Origin: Hymenochaete sp. R1 | Taxonomy: Eukaryota > Basidiomycota > Agaricomycetes > Hymenochaetales > Hymenochaetaceae | Length of the DNA stretch: 64,000 bases | Assembly: GCA_019400425.1 (NCBI GenBank) | Contig: JAFREE010000023.1 | Location: forward strand, 62,001 to 126,000 | Direction: 5' to 3' | Shown: piece by piece, positions 26,101 to 37,837 of the stretch | Layout: each line of letters begins with the position of its first letter | Numbering within the stretch: position 1 is the stretch's first letter | Notes under the pieces: generated by a model | What the model was told of the DNA's origin: nothing | The model's database searches: none | The model's input: only the letters and a program-made list of their open reading frames with translations | Translations under genes and position numbers: made by a program

Positions 26101-26792
26101 AATGGTAACGACTACCCAGTCGATTGAGCTGTCCCAAGCGCTCAACAACCTGCCCCTCAGTGACTTGCGGGTACGGATTCGAAACAATCGCGATGACTCC
26201 TTGATTGCATCGTGCAACCAGTCAACAGACGTGAAACTCGAGTACCAAACTCGAATTCCATTCAATTTGGTGTCTAAGAACCCCGCACCTTCAAAGTAGT
26301 CGCCTCCAGGACCGTTCAAATTGCTCGGGGGAGGATCGTATGTTGAGACGGTCTTTGATCGGAAGAATGACGGATGTCGAGGAGTGCGAGGGGACGTCGG
26401 TTTGGACGCATGATGGCTAACGATTGATGGCAGAGACGTGATGCTCTTCCTAAAGCGGGCGTGTTTTGGCTTCCTTTGGGTAGGCAAGGTACCGTAAGAT
26501 GCAAGGTCGGGACTTGACGCAGATAATGCGGTCGTTTCCGATAAATTCAAATGAGCAGGCGCTGGATCTCGAACACTAGTTCCAATGTTCATTAAACGTT
26601 CGCGGCGCCACGCCTTGGAAGAAGCCAAACCATGACTATGCTTTGTCTGGAGGTCCGAATCTGATTTATTTGCAGAGATCAGCCTCTCAAGGTTGTCGGC
26701 CTCCTCGCCACGCGTTTCGCTGAAATTCAGTTGAAGGTAAGGTTAGAACGGATAGGATATAACGAGCTGCGGTCGAAGACGACGTACTTCAT
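23182..26792 (-). CDS. CLC-family voltage-gated chloride channel/exchanger (Gef1/CLC-3-like)
   Basis: CLC proteins move chloride across membranes; the fungal Gef1 type acts in Golgi and endosomal compartments, usually as a chloride/proton exchanger. The gene has many exons. The first codes only ATG AA (26792-26788); the second starts at 26719. The signature motifs are present: GSGIPE (about 25.6 kb), GKEGPFVH (about 25.35 kb), [20 protein letters not shown] with the exchanger-type glutamate context in the following SLEE (about 25.17 kb), and a later [14 protein letters not shown] (about 24.38 kb). The C-terminal part (24.1-23.18 kb) fits paired CBS domains, ending YVNDMHDH and TAA. A soluble N-terminal region of about 200 residues, Ser/Pro-rich, precedes the first membrane helix. 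Not every junction was checked base by base. Confidence 0.9.
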
Positions 26793-27759
26793 TACAGCGG
26801 ACCTTTAGTACTCTTAAATCAGTAGTACGACAAAGGCTAGATGGTGGTATGAGCTCGACCTCGTTGCGATGACTTGGATGGGCTCGTGCAGTGGCAGCTG
26901 CGATGAGCAGTCCACCAGTCATCGCAGCGGTCTGACGCGTCCTAAAACGGCAACATCGGAGGCTTGTGGACAGTTGCAGGCTCGGCAGCTAGTATGACTA
27001 AGCAAAAATTAGCTAATATTACTAATACTTTTAGCAGCCTTTCTCAGTCTCAGCTCAGTCTTTCCGCCAGTGACAGTGGCACACGCGGAATTCAATCTCT
27101 CACTACTAATGCGAGGCACAATGTTTTCCATCTTTCGACGCTGAGAACTTTACGAACTTGAAATGGCACTTCATGACATCGGATCATATTTTAAAAAGTT
27201 ATCATTGTACTGCTCATTTTTTGACAATACTCTGTCTTCGGACCATCTTGTCATCAAAGCTGGGTTGCATATTGTTCGAGGTGTGCCGTCTCGTTGTCAA
27301 ATCATACTTACGTTGTTAACATGCTTGAAAAGATAATCTAGTTACTCAGGGCGAGACTATGGTGGCCAACTCCTAACTCCGAGACGATTCCATTTGTAAA
27401 CGTCCTCAGCTTGTGAACAAATGGCCAAATATGTACGGAAAGAAATTTACGAGACCTCGGAGATGATGCGCTCGGCTCATGCGGAGCTACAAACTCCTCA
27501 AAGATGCTACCCGGTAGCAAAATTGTCTGGGCTCTTGTGTATGTAATTCTTTCTCGGTGCTTTACAGTCGGAACAACCTACCTATGGACCTTCGAATACT
27601 TTAAGTTCGACGACGTGCGTATGAATCTCTGAGGTGTATTTCTCATGGGTCGTCTAATCCGTGATCTCGCTGCCAGTGGTATTTGACGTAAAACGATGGA
27701 GGTACTAGAGACTGTGGTTCTCCTAACTTTGGCCTAGGTCACGGCATTCACTATATGCC
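26793..27759. other. Intergenic region, possible decayed coding fragments
   Basis: The CLC promoter should lie at the left. A minus-strand frame at 27520-27338 and a plus-strand frame at 26964-27161 read like protein but have no start, partner exon or known family. Confidence 0.35.
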
Positions 27760-28068
27760 TTAGTCCTTCGGAGAAACGTTCGACTCGCCCCGAACTGAGG
27801 CCGATCTCGAGAGCCCACTTTCGATCTGGAGAATGTCCCCCTTGGCGTGCTCCAGCTGAGAGCAAGTTTTACCGTGATCAAAGGTTTGTTGGAAGTACAG
27901 TGACAGCTGTTTAGATAATCAGTTTTATTCAGCCTCAGCACATCCCCTCCTCTTAGCCCGGTACCTGACTTGGATTTCAAAGTATTGACAATGTGACTCT
28001 GCGAGTCGACGATAATAGCTTTGCAAAACGCCGAGCAGAGGTCGGCCATTGCCAGCTGTGGAGTCCAT
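27760..28068 (-). CDS. Possible small protein, 81 residues, unknown
   Basis: I do not recognise it. An ATG at 28068 opens a 33-codon exon (28068-27970, beginning MDSTAGNGRPLLGVLQSYYR). A GTCAGG donor and an AAACAG acceptor with a CTGAT branch-like site join it in phase to 27906-27760, which ends in TAA. The product would be hydrophilic with a helical, Gln/Glu-rich middle (CSQLEHAKGDILQIESGL). The donor is not a strong consensus, and further 3' exons may exist. It could equally be a relic or chance frame. Confidence 0.33.
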
Positions 28069-28402
28069 GGTATCAGAAGACGCAGTCGGTGGTAGTTGAA
28101 ACGCCCTTACATTGATATTTCAGGTAGTACGCTTCTAATCCCACCGCCTCCACTCAGGTGACGTTTAAGGATATGCTTTCCCAGAAAAACTACTGAGTAC
28201 ATTCATGCAAACGATCGTCATTTGAGAAATTTAGATAACTAGGTCTTATAAATAGCCCTGTAAAGAAATTGGTCGGGCATGGGAAATGCTCGGCTGCTCA
28301 TACGAAGGATCTTCAACTTTCAAGTGAACAAAGTTGTACTTGCTAGGGATAATAATAAAAAACTGCCGTGTATCTTTGTGGCCTTCGAATCGGCAGAATT
28401 AT

Positions 28403-28747
28403 TCAAACCGACTTGACCTTCTTAGCCTGGATTCCAACGTTTGCACCAGTGGTGACTCTGTACACAATGATGAAAACTGAGATTGTAATTTCAGCAACTA
28501 TAAACAAACTTTTCGAAAGCTACCACTAATACACCAATGATTGTCTTGGGAAATCGATTCAGGGCATAGCCGTAAGCCTCGGGAGGAAGCTACCGGCGGA
28601 GTACTAGAAGTCAGAGAAATAGACTTCCTTCTCTTTGAAGCTGATTATTCCCGCCAGAACGTAACTAACCCAGATGCATGGATTGCACACGCGTAAGAAG
28701 CTCGGCGAATCTTCGACAAAAAGGATAACAAACACCGTGACTGACAT
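28403..28747 (-). CDS. Possible small membrane protein, about 65 residues, unknown
   Basis: An ATG at 28747 starts MSVTVFVILFVEDSPSFLR. A GTTAGT donor joins it to an exon reading LPPEAYGYALNRFPKTII near 28589-28535. A GTGTAT donor and CTCAG acceptor then lead to FIIVYRVTTGANVGIQAKK and a TGA at 28405-28403. Phases agree if those sites are used. Two short hydrophobic stretches and a basic C-terminus (KKVKSV) would suit a small endomembrane protein. No family is recognised, and the exon could instead belong to a longer gene starting further upstream. Confidence 0.33.
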
Positions 28748-29149
28748 TCGAAAGAGATCGCGTGGCTTGTCAACAACTCTCACGCAGGGTTCGTCAAAGC
28801 ACCCTCAATGAAGTCGGATGTTTTCACTAACTGAGCTGATCCGAAACAAGGCGCTCGCACAAATACGAAGATCTTGAGATCACTGCATTGTGTACACCTT
28901 ACGATTTCAATGAATGATACGTAAGTAGAAACGCGCTGAGAAATGAAATTGACAAGGAGTCGCAGTCTTCATAGGTTCTGTCGCTTCGTGCACTTCGCGA
29001 CTCGCGGAGACGGGAAGGACAATATGAATATCTTTTTTTTTATCTCACCTTATGGTAACTTCCTTTTTAAGTCAGCCCAACTTGCTGTCTTGTACAAGCG
29101 AGAGCTTGCTCAGAGTGGATTTACATTGCGAGATCATTTGAGTCAAAGA
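28748..29149. other. Intergenic region
   Basis: It lies between the doubtful small gene and the end of the next minus-strand gene. No clear frame was found. Confidence 0.4.
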
Positions 29150-30485
29150 TTACAAACGAGGTAGCAATAGACCCTCGAGCGCTATGCTAGCTTGCCATCC
29201 GCCGATACGTTTGATCGCTCTGAGAACAGCTGGGGCCGGGATGATGCATACGAACGAAATCGGGACCAAAATAAGGAGGGCTACACTCAAAAAGAGAGTA
29301 ATGCTCGGTTTGATGACAAGGAAGTAGAAAATCTGAAGCAACAATAAGTTAGCGCATAATCGCGATTGGATGAAAGTTATAAGCCAATCACTCACAGCTT
29401 GAAACGATGTTTGATCAGTGAACTATAATGCGTAGCGTAAACCTAAGGTTCGTCTCGGAGTTCAATTGAACGTACCATGATATAAGTATTTTTTAAGAAC
29501 GAGGGCCGGGTAGTCGATTGTTGGGAAGGCTCCGATTCGGGTGCTTGATTATTCTTCCTTGAGAAAACCGGATACTCCAACATCGAAGGATTGACATGAA
29601 GCGGGCCATGAAAATAACACTGAAGATAGATCTAGGGTAACGAGTTTATCATAAACGTAACGTCAAAGTTAAGGACAGATAGATGCTATACCTCGCCCTT
29701 CGCAAATACACGAGCTCCAGCCAAATCCAACCAACAAAATACAACACCCAAGGGTAAGGCAATCAGTAGAGTAGTCCCAATCTATATATCAGCATTCAAT
29801 GAGTCAAGTTCTACTACAATCGTAAGCAAAGACGCACCAATGTCCCAGCAAACAGGTATAAGAAAGCCGCGAGCGCATAAAAGAAATTAATAATCAAAAG
29901 ATGAAGAAGTGGCCGATAGTAAGCCATGCGCCAAAGAGGTCTGAAGTAACGCTTGATGCTTCGACTCGAGGCCCCTGGGGTTACATTAGCTTCAACATCT
30001 GTCGACTCTACGTTATCGATGACCTCTATATCCAGGTCAAGATCATCGGGACTAAAGAGTGAAAGAATAGTCTGAGCGATCGAGTGTGTGGATAATCCAC
30101 CATCCGTTGAGTTTGACAACGCTCGAGGGCGACGTCGCGCCAGCAACAGTGGGGTTGCTTCGGTTGTATCTTCCGGTGATAGGGACGAAGTTTCTGGATG
30201 AGGAAATGCAAGTGGCGGGTTGATAGATAGTCTGAGAGGTTGCACATTCGCGTTGGCTGTTGCAGTTGCTTCGTTCGACAACTGCACTGCTCGCCGAAGA
30301 CGGGCTCTTTCTGTTCGAAAACGTCTTGCAGGAGCCGGGTACGGGGGTGGAGGATCTGTTGCTATGTCTCCACTTGGAACGGCAGTTTCTGAAATAGATC
30401 GAGCATCGGGTGGAGGCGTAGGGGGCATGGTGTACGGTTCGGGTGAAGTGGAATCGAGAGCCAACTGATGCGTACCAGCACTCAT
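29150..30485 (-). CDS. Four-helix-like membrane protein (putative sensor-domain-like), uncharacterised
   Basis: The ATG at 30485 starts a Pro/Ser-rich cytosolic segment of about 170 residues. Exon 1 is 30485-29838 and exon 2 is 29781-29692; exon 3 begins with IYLQCYFHGPLHVNPSM; a very short exon (FTDQTSFQA) and a last exon ending in TAA at 29150 follow. Two hydrophobic pairs are visible: PLLHLLIINFFYALAAFLYL plus GTTLLIALPLGVVFCW, and IFYFLVIKPSITLFLSVALL plus a second helix ending SFVCIIPAPAVL. The arrangement of two similar two-helix units resembles bacterial and fungal putative sensor domains, but that is a weak, shape-based inference. The exact function and location are unknown. Confidence 0.6.
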
Positions 30486-30831
30486 TTCTTGGCAGATCCG
30501 TGGATAGTCGGTATGCAACGACGCTTTGCAGTCCCAACGCACACTAAAGCGGCACAAGACGGTATAATTTGAGGTGAAGCTCGCTCAATCCCAGGAATTG
30601 TAGCAGTCGTAAGAGTCAAAACTAAGAGACTGACGATTATTGCATTGAGCCGTCCGTGGGCACGTGTTTGCCAAATTGCATCCTCCGACTCCAAGTTTCC
30701 GACGTCCAGAATTCAAATCAACATTTTATTCGATTATCTCAAAATGTAATGCGAATTTTACTGATAAAGTCTTTTTCTATTGATATCATTGTACACTATG
30801 CAGAAGACGCACATCAACAATAACACGTCTC
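30486..30831. other. Intergenic region with an upstream minus-strand frame
   Basis: A minus-strand frame of about 70 codons (30694-30482) without an ATG overlaps the start of the membrane-protein gene in another frame. It is probably leader sequence. The 3' end of UTP25 lies at the right. Confidence 0.4.
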
Positions 30832-33356
30832 CTAAATCTGATCCATTAGTTCACAAGCACCCTCTGTACCTGCAATTCTCTCCAATCGCATACAATCATA
30901 CTTGCAAAACAGAGCACGACAAGTAACGTCAGACGGCTCAACCCCGTCATCAAGAAAAGGGTAGGATAGGAGCTCTGAATAATACTGAGAATGCTCAGGC
31001 AATCCATAGAAAATGAGGTTACGTATACCTCTTAGTTTATACCTGATAGTACGAAAATATGGGTCTTAAATATTCGCAACTAGTATACAAAACTTACCTC
31101 CTAAAGAAATGAAATCTCTCACTTATGAGGAGAAATGATTTCTTCCCGGCGAAGAATGCTTGTCGAGCACGAGAAATATCTTGACTTGACGAGTATCTGT
31201 ACACATAATGGGTCAACCAGCGCACGGGTCGTGAAAAACACTTACTCCGAGAGGGCGACGTATGATATACCTGCCTTTCGAAAATAATTGTCGACTCGGA
31301 TAAAGTCAAATGAAGACGGGACGAAGACTAGACTGTTTGTGCTCTGCACTGCAGATTTGAGTATTGCCGGAAGTGTCTAGATAAAAGTCCAGTTAGGGAT
31401 CAAGATTGACTTAGCTAAATTTTAACCAACTTTTTCCGAAAAGAAGCCAAACCGTTTGTCAGCTTCATCTTTGTGATTGTTGCATTCGAACTTGACAAAG
31501 GTCTGGAGAGCAAATGAATCTATTAGCTTTATACGCTCCCCGAACAAGCATAGCAATTCCTACTTGAAGAACGCCCTCCGGAACTGCTACTGGTTTATAA
31601 GATCCTTCTATCCTCTTTTTACCGCCGACATTCCTCAAGAATGTGTTGAAAAGGTGCCTAAAATCCGCAGTATCGAAGGACGACAGCAAAATAGTCTGTC
31701 TCAGGTAGGAAGCGCTATATATAGGCAATATTTTCTTATTGCTACATTGCTCATTCTGGGCAAGACTCACTGCCCATCAAGAAGCCAAGGTTTTACGCGC
31801 GAAAAGTCGGTGTCCCTAGTTTCTTTCGGTAATATATTGATATTCGAAAGCACATACTAAAAAGATGATATCGTAAACTGCACATCCGATGGGATTATTG
31901 GGCAGACGTACTTCCAGATGCTCCCAATTTTGCATGCTCAGCGCATCCATTTTATCCACGATCAGCATTTCGATGGAAGACAGGTAATCCGCATTTCTGA
32001 CGAGGTGTTATGATCATCAACATGGTCTTCCAACTTATTGTAGAACTCACTTTTCTTTTTCAATAGCCATCCTCAGTCCTAGAGGACTAGCGACTATAAT
32101 ATCAGACTGATAGAAATCTGAGAACAGTTTCACACTTTTTCTCGTCAACTTGACCCCAAGTCTGAAGCTATCATCAATATTGCCTTTGAACATCTCGACA
32201 TGGTCTACAGGATACATCCCGGGAGCAGCCTCCTCGAGCTTATCGGCAGTCCCAGCAGGCAAAGAATATTCGTTCGTAAAGCGAGAGTGATTTTCCACTT
32301 GGTATTCTGACGGGGGAATGTGGTCAAGCAGTGAGTCGACCCATCGTAAAGCCATGTTGCGGAAAGGCAGCAAGATAAGAATTGAAGGACGTGTGAATCC
32401 TTGATCCCGTACATCGTGGGCTGATACTTCAGAAGGCTTCCTTGTCGCTCGAGAAAGACGATCGTTATTTTTGAGGATGACTTTTCGTTTTCTGTGGGAA
32501 AAAAAAGTACTTGAGAAAATGATCACATTAATAATGGATTGCAGCGCACTTTGAGACATGGTTGAGGGCATGTAACGAAATGGCATCTCGCACGTATGAT
32601 TGCTTTTCATGGTCAACTCTGGAGGCATAAAGGTCTTGATATAAAGAAGCCTCGAGAAGAAAGGAGTCTTGCAGTAATTTCAGGTCTTCAACATGTTAGC
32701 AATCGAGACGAAAGGCAGAGATGTAATAAAGTACCTTTGGGCATGGTGGTTTGACGACGCTTAAGCCTCGCAAACAATTTGTCTGGTATCTGTCACCCTT
32801 GAATATTAATCAAGACATACATTGCTAACGAAGCGGCGACTAACTGAGATGGAATCGGCCTTTGAAATGGACAATGAACCACCGTGAGGGAAGTATTCGG
32901 AAATCGTTCCCAGTCTGTCTCGCGAACTTTGTGTCCCATCCCAGGATCTCTCGTCAACAGATGCTCGCGCTTTCTCCGTAAGCAAAGAGGGTTGAGCGCT
33001 GAAATGAAGGCTGAAAAAATCATTGCTTGCTTTATACAAGCTCAATTTAGTCCAGTTCAAAATTGGGTAGAAGACTCACGATTCTCTTCTTTTCCCTCAG
33101 CTTCCTCCTCCCCAGTCTGTATTAACGCCTCGGCCATTGACTCTTCTATGATTACCGGTCGAGTTTCTCTGAGACCAGCTACATCATTTCCATTTCCATG
33201 ATCTGTGATTTGGACTCCCTTCCGTTTCGCAGCTTTAGGTGAGAGTTCAGATTCGAATCGGTCACTGACCCGCTTTCGTTTGACGTTCTTCGTCGCGGAA
33301 ACATTTAGAAGTGTCAAAAGCCTTGTGGTCGTTGAATTTATATCCTCTATTGCCAT
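30832..33356 (-). CDS. UTP25: U3 snoRNP-associated protein UTP25 (Def family)
   Basis: UTP25 is a nucleolar, helicase-like protein of the small-subunit processome and is needed for early pre-18S rRNA processing. The ATG at 33356 begins a short charged region with a basic patch (KNVKRKR). The family core is clear: [20 protein letters not shown] near 32.4 kb, [20 protein letters not shown] and [19 protein letters not shown] near 32.1 kb, then [20 protein letters not shown] near 31.95 kb. The C-terminal part holds RFHFFRR and a block that reads [20 protein letters not shown] in the family's final motif, ending MDQI and TAG. As in other members, the RecA-like folds lack intact helicase motifs. 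It is split by many short introns. Only some junctions were resolved. Confidence 0.9.
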
Positions 33357-33804
33357 GTTTCAGGTTGGTTAAATAGTTTTTAAGCCAGAGTAGATGCTAA
33401 GTGGTTGAAGCAGCAGAGGATAGTGTCGGTATTGGGGGAGAACATGACAGTGGCTCGCTCAAAATTCGATGAATGGATCGACGCAATGGTGACGTAAGTA
33501 GCAGGGTTCTGTCCAACATCTGCGGAATCCAGAATTAACAGAACAAGATTGGGGAATATCGTAACTTGAAGGCTGATAATGACATTATGTGAATGAATTA
33601 TAAGCGGTATGAAGCGGCTAATGTCCCAAAACGATTGATATTACAACAGTGACCTATTCAAATCGTGTTGAAAGGACCATTATTTCAGCATCAGCCTGAG
33701 GAAAGACGAAATGCAATGCGAAGGGCGAAAAGATGCAAGAACTAGCGAAAAAAAATTCGCTTAAGGGTACGAATGAGTGATACGTATGAGCGAGGACATA
33801 GCCT
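33357..33804. other. Intergenic region between UTP25 and TOP3
   Basis: It holds the UTP25 promoter and the TOP3 3' flank on the same strand. No further frame of note is seen. Confidence 0.5.
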
Positions 33805-36800
33805 TCAGTAACCATCCGCAGCAGCGAATTGTGACTTCGGTTTGACTTTCCGTTTGCTTTCACTACGGTTTGTGGACACGCTGCGCCCTCGTTTACTCAC
33901 TGATGTAGTTCGAGTCGGTTTAGAAGATATCGCCTTCTTGGCAGCGGGCGGAGATGGACATGCTGAGCGATTCAAGTTAGATTCTTATACCTGGCATCAT
34001 CTGTGATACTCTACTCACTGCTGCTGAAGTGGCCAACCTCACCGCATCTGAAGCAAGACAATGTCCCGCTAGCTGAAGTCATATTGTCCTGAGCCTTTTG
34101 AGGACACGCTGGTGTGAAATTTAGATATGTGTTGCTCCAGAAACCATAATTCCGCTTACCACTACTGAAATGTCCCAATTCTCCACATTTGAAACATGCT
34201 CCAGGAACTTGTGAACCTCCATTTCCCGCCCTCGATGGACAAGCTGATTTATATATGGTTAATAAGGACAAGAACCATAAATAATTATGTCACTTACAGC
34301 TACTGTAATGCCCCTCTTCTCCGCATTTGAAGCACGCCATTCCTGAAGAGTTTTGATTTGACGGTGTAACTCGGTTATTTTCGCTTGCTGGTCCATTCGG
34401 ACAGTCTGAAAGGCTGCCGTTAGGTCAGGAATGGGATGAAACAATCAAACTCACCATTTGCCCAGTGTCCAGGCTCACCGCACTACCCAGGGGCTCAAGA
34501 AAATATGACGTACCGCAAGAACAAGAGCACTTACTTTGAAGCAGCTATTGCCAGACGGCCTGTTTGCAGTCTCGGCAGTGGCACCCACGCCGTCTTCCCA
34601 ATCAAAATATCCGCATTTGTCTTTTGGCTTTGGACACGCCCAAAAGCGTCTCCCTTTGTTTGGGCCCTCTCGTTCAACTGTCCTTTGCTCTGCCGCGGAG
34701 TTGCACTTGCAGAACCTTGTACCAGGACTTCTGTTGACAAGGTTACTCGAGCGCATGATATTCAGCCCCCCGTGCTAAAGTTAGGCTCGTCAGTGCTATG
34801 AACAATATTACAGTATTATTACTTACCGAACGAGATGCCGACTGTTTTGATGGGGGAAGCGCAGGTGCTGGTGTCGTGCTTCGTGAAGGGCCGTCCATCC
34901 ATTCCAAAAAGTCGCAGCTTTCCCCACGACCGCACTTCCAAAATCGCCTTCCTTTGTGTGGACCATCCTTCACAACAATTTTCTCCCCTACTGGAACGCC
35001 ACAATGGCACTTCATGCCAGTTGGAGCCTTTGATGAGCTTGTTAAAGCTATATTCGAAGTCTCTGTGGCTGGGAAGGTCTTTGTTTGCGGTCCTGTCGTG
35101 GATTTCGGTAAAGGTTTCCTCGCACGAGGTGGTGAGGGTGACGTTTCCACCTCGATTTCTACGGCTATGCAGAACGCTCAGCATATCGAAATATAACATA
35201 AATAAATCCTCACCTTTGATAGGCTGGATCTTCTTCGCCGGGCGGCCTCTCTTAGGCTTTGTTTCACCAACAACATCGGGAATCTCTGTCGATGCTGAAT
35301 TAGCTTTCCCTTGACCACGGCCACGACCCGACCCTCTACCTCCCCGCCCACTCCCTCGACCTCCAGCGGGACCATTGTTGCCATCATCATCACCTCCCCC
35401 TCCCCCTCCTCCTCCTCTCCCACCGCCTGAGCCTCGGGGCCTCCCTCGTCCCCGTCGCACCGGGCGATCATGCGCAAGTCTAGCTGCATCGTCAATATGC
35501 CTACCAACGGACTACAGCAAAAGGTTAAATCCGGCTTTTGAGAGAAGATTTAATCATTTACGGTAACTATTTTATCAAACTCCCGACGCGCTTTGATAAA
35601 GACCTCTTTGTATTGCTCGATGCTTTCTTCCAGCATGGCATTCTTTGACTTCGAGCGTTGACATATTTCAAGCATCGCTCTTTCGGTCTGTCCATAAGAG
35701 AAAACACTTAGCGTCTTATGACTCTGAACGTGACGATGGAAGAAGCTCACGTCTCGCCGAAGCTGAGGTTTACTCAAACTCTTCTCAAAGCCAATTTCGT
35801 TATAGCCCTCGATAAGACCTATACCAAGAGTTGATGGGACAAGATATTTAGTTGCACCTTCCATCCGTTCCAGGACATAGCCCCTGTCAGCAATTGTTTG
35901 AATGTGCTGTGCGATAGTAGCATCCGTTCCTGTAGTCCTAATCACTTCATTATTCCAGAGGAACAAACCAAGACAAATACTCACCGATACCATTCTTATC
36001 CATCAACGTCACTAGGTCCGCCTCACTCAGCAAGTTAGGTGAAGAGGTCTGACCTTCTCGGATTTCACAAACCGTCGGTCTGAATTGTTCACCCTCCTCG
36101 AAATTGGGCAAGAATTTGCCAGACCAGTGATCGTATGTGTACACATCAAGGTAGTTCCTCGCCAGAACCACAAGACCTACGATCTTTAAAGACTAGAATG
36201 CGTGCTTTGAATCTGGAAAGCGTACCAGAAGCGGAAAAATATTCGTCACCACAGACGACTTCAACAGTTGTCTCCTGGCCTTCTGCATCTTTTGAACAGC
36301 AACCAAGGAACCTCCGAACGACAAATTCATAGACTCGTTTCTCCTCTCCGGCCAAGTTCCCGGCATAGTTCGTCGGGTGAATGGGAGGATGGGCATTATC
36401 GTTCCTTTGCCCCCTGCGAGGCTTATTGAACCCGCCATTTTTCAGCCTGTAACAATAAGCTTCACATGGGAATCACGATATAAGTAAGTCTCACCCACTG
36501 CGTAGCAAAAGCGCCCCAAGTACCATCATGAATTTGCTTGTCTATGAGGCTCATGAAGTCAAATTTAGGATCATACTGGTCCGTTTCAGTACGTGGATAC
36601 GACAGAAAACCTTGCTGATACAGTTTCTCTGCGACCTGGTCAAAACGTCAGCTAGAGGCTAATGAAGATCACATTACAAACATACATCGAGAACTCTTTT
36701 GGGCGTGAGCTTAAGTATACGTGAGCCTGCCTTTTGAAGTTCAACTGTAGTGAGGGGAAGTGGTTTCCTGCGAAAGGCCGTCAGATATAGTCAGCCCTCG

Positions 36801-37837
36801 AACAGATAAATAGCATACCATTTCTTCGTTGGTTTGTTCGTCTTCTTTGTTACCCTCGCCACCGGATTCTCCACGATGCTGTCGAACAGGGCCTGCACTG
36901 CAACCTCCTCATAGATATGCCCTCGTTTCCAATTAAAGATCGTCGTTTCCTCTGCATTATTTCCCGTTGCATTCCGACGAGACAAAGACATGTATATGAA
37001 CCAAAACGTTTCTGGCACGAACGACTTCACTTGCTCGTATCGCGATACGACGAAACCTAGCGTCGGAAATTGGCAAGGTCCATACGAGACCGGGTTCCCT
37101 GCGTCTGCGATCTGATTGAAGCGCCGTTGAAGGTTGAGAGTTTGCATACGCGTAAACGCAGCCCCGATACGTAAGTCGATAATCGTTCGTGCTTCAACCG
37201 CATCAGCTTGCGCTTGGTCCAGTAACCCAGGGTTCTGCGCGGCTTGGTGTATCTGCCTTGTAATGAGCAACCGTTATTAAGCATGTGTTTCTCCTTTTAA
37301 AACTCTTATTGAAGCAAGCAGACACAATACGTACTGAGGGATAATAGCACTGAACCGAGCTCTAGTCACCCTTATTCGTGGATTCGCCTTGCGACATATC
37401 TTCTTCACCTCTGCTCCAATGTTCTCGCCTTCTCGATCACAATCAGTCCAAATCATCAATTCATCAGCCCGGCGTGCCTCTTGCTTCAGGTTGTCCTCGA
37501 TCGTACGAGCTGAGGGCGCAACGCGTCCTTCGATAGGAGCATCGAAGAGTGCAAAGGGCTCGCAGGAGTTCCATCCTCGAAAGTTTTCGTCGAAATCGTG
37601 CTCCATGATGTGTCCTGAGACTGCAGTCACCGTGAAGGTGGAACGTTTCTGTGGGTAGTCGAAATCGAAGTTCTTGATATACTGATTGCGTGTCGTACGC
37701 TACACGGACAAAAATGACTAAGATAAGCCAGCAATTAGATGTCATAAACGACGCACAGTATCATATTGACCGCCGGACAGAATTCCAGTGATTGAACGAG
37801 CAATGGATGGCTTCTCGGCGACACAAAGAACGTGCAT
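33805..37837 (-). CDS. TOP3: DNA topoisomerase III (alpha type) with RGG, GRF and CCHC zinc-knuckle tail
   Basis: Type IA topoisomerase; with a RecQ helicase and Rmi1 it resolves recombination intermediates. The ATG at 37837 opens MHVLCVAEKPSIARS, the usual family start. The Toprim fold (VSGHIMEHDF, WTDCDREGENIG) and the active-site block FLSYPRTETDQY, whose Tyr is the DNA-linking residue, are intact. TLMDKNGIGTDATIAQHI follows. After the core comes an RGG-like Gly/Arg stretch (about 35.45-35.3 kb). Then come two GRF-type zinc fingers: CHCGVPVGEKIVVKDGPHKG... and CKCNSAAEQRTVEREGPNKG..., each with a GRRFW motif. Last are four CCHC knuckles (CFKCGEPGHWANDC, then three more with HYSS, HFSS, HFSS), ending in a basic tail and TGA. 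Yeast Top3 lacks this tail; animal TOP3A has GRF fingers. Confidence 0.92.
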
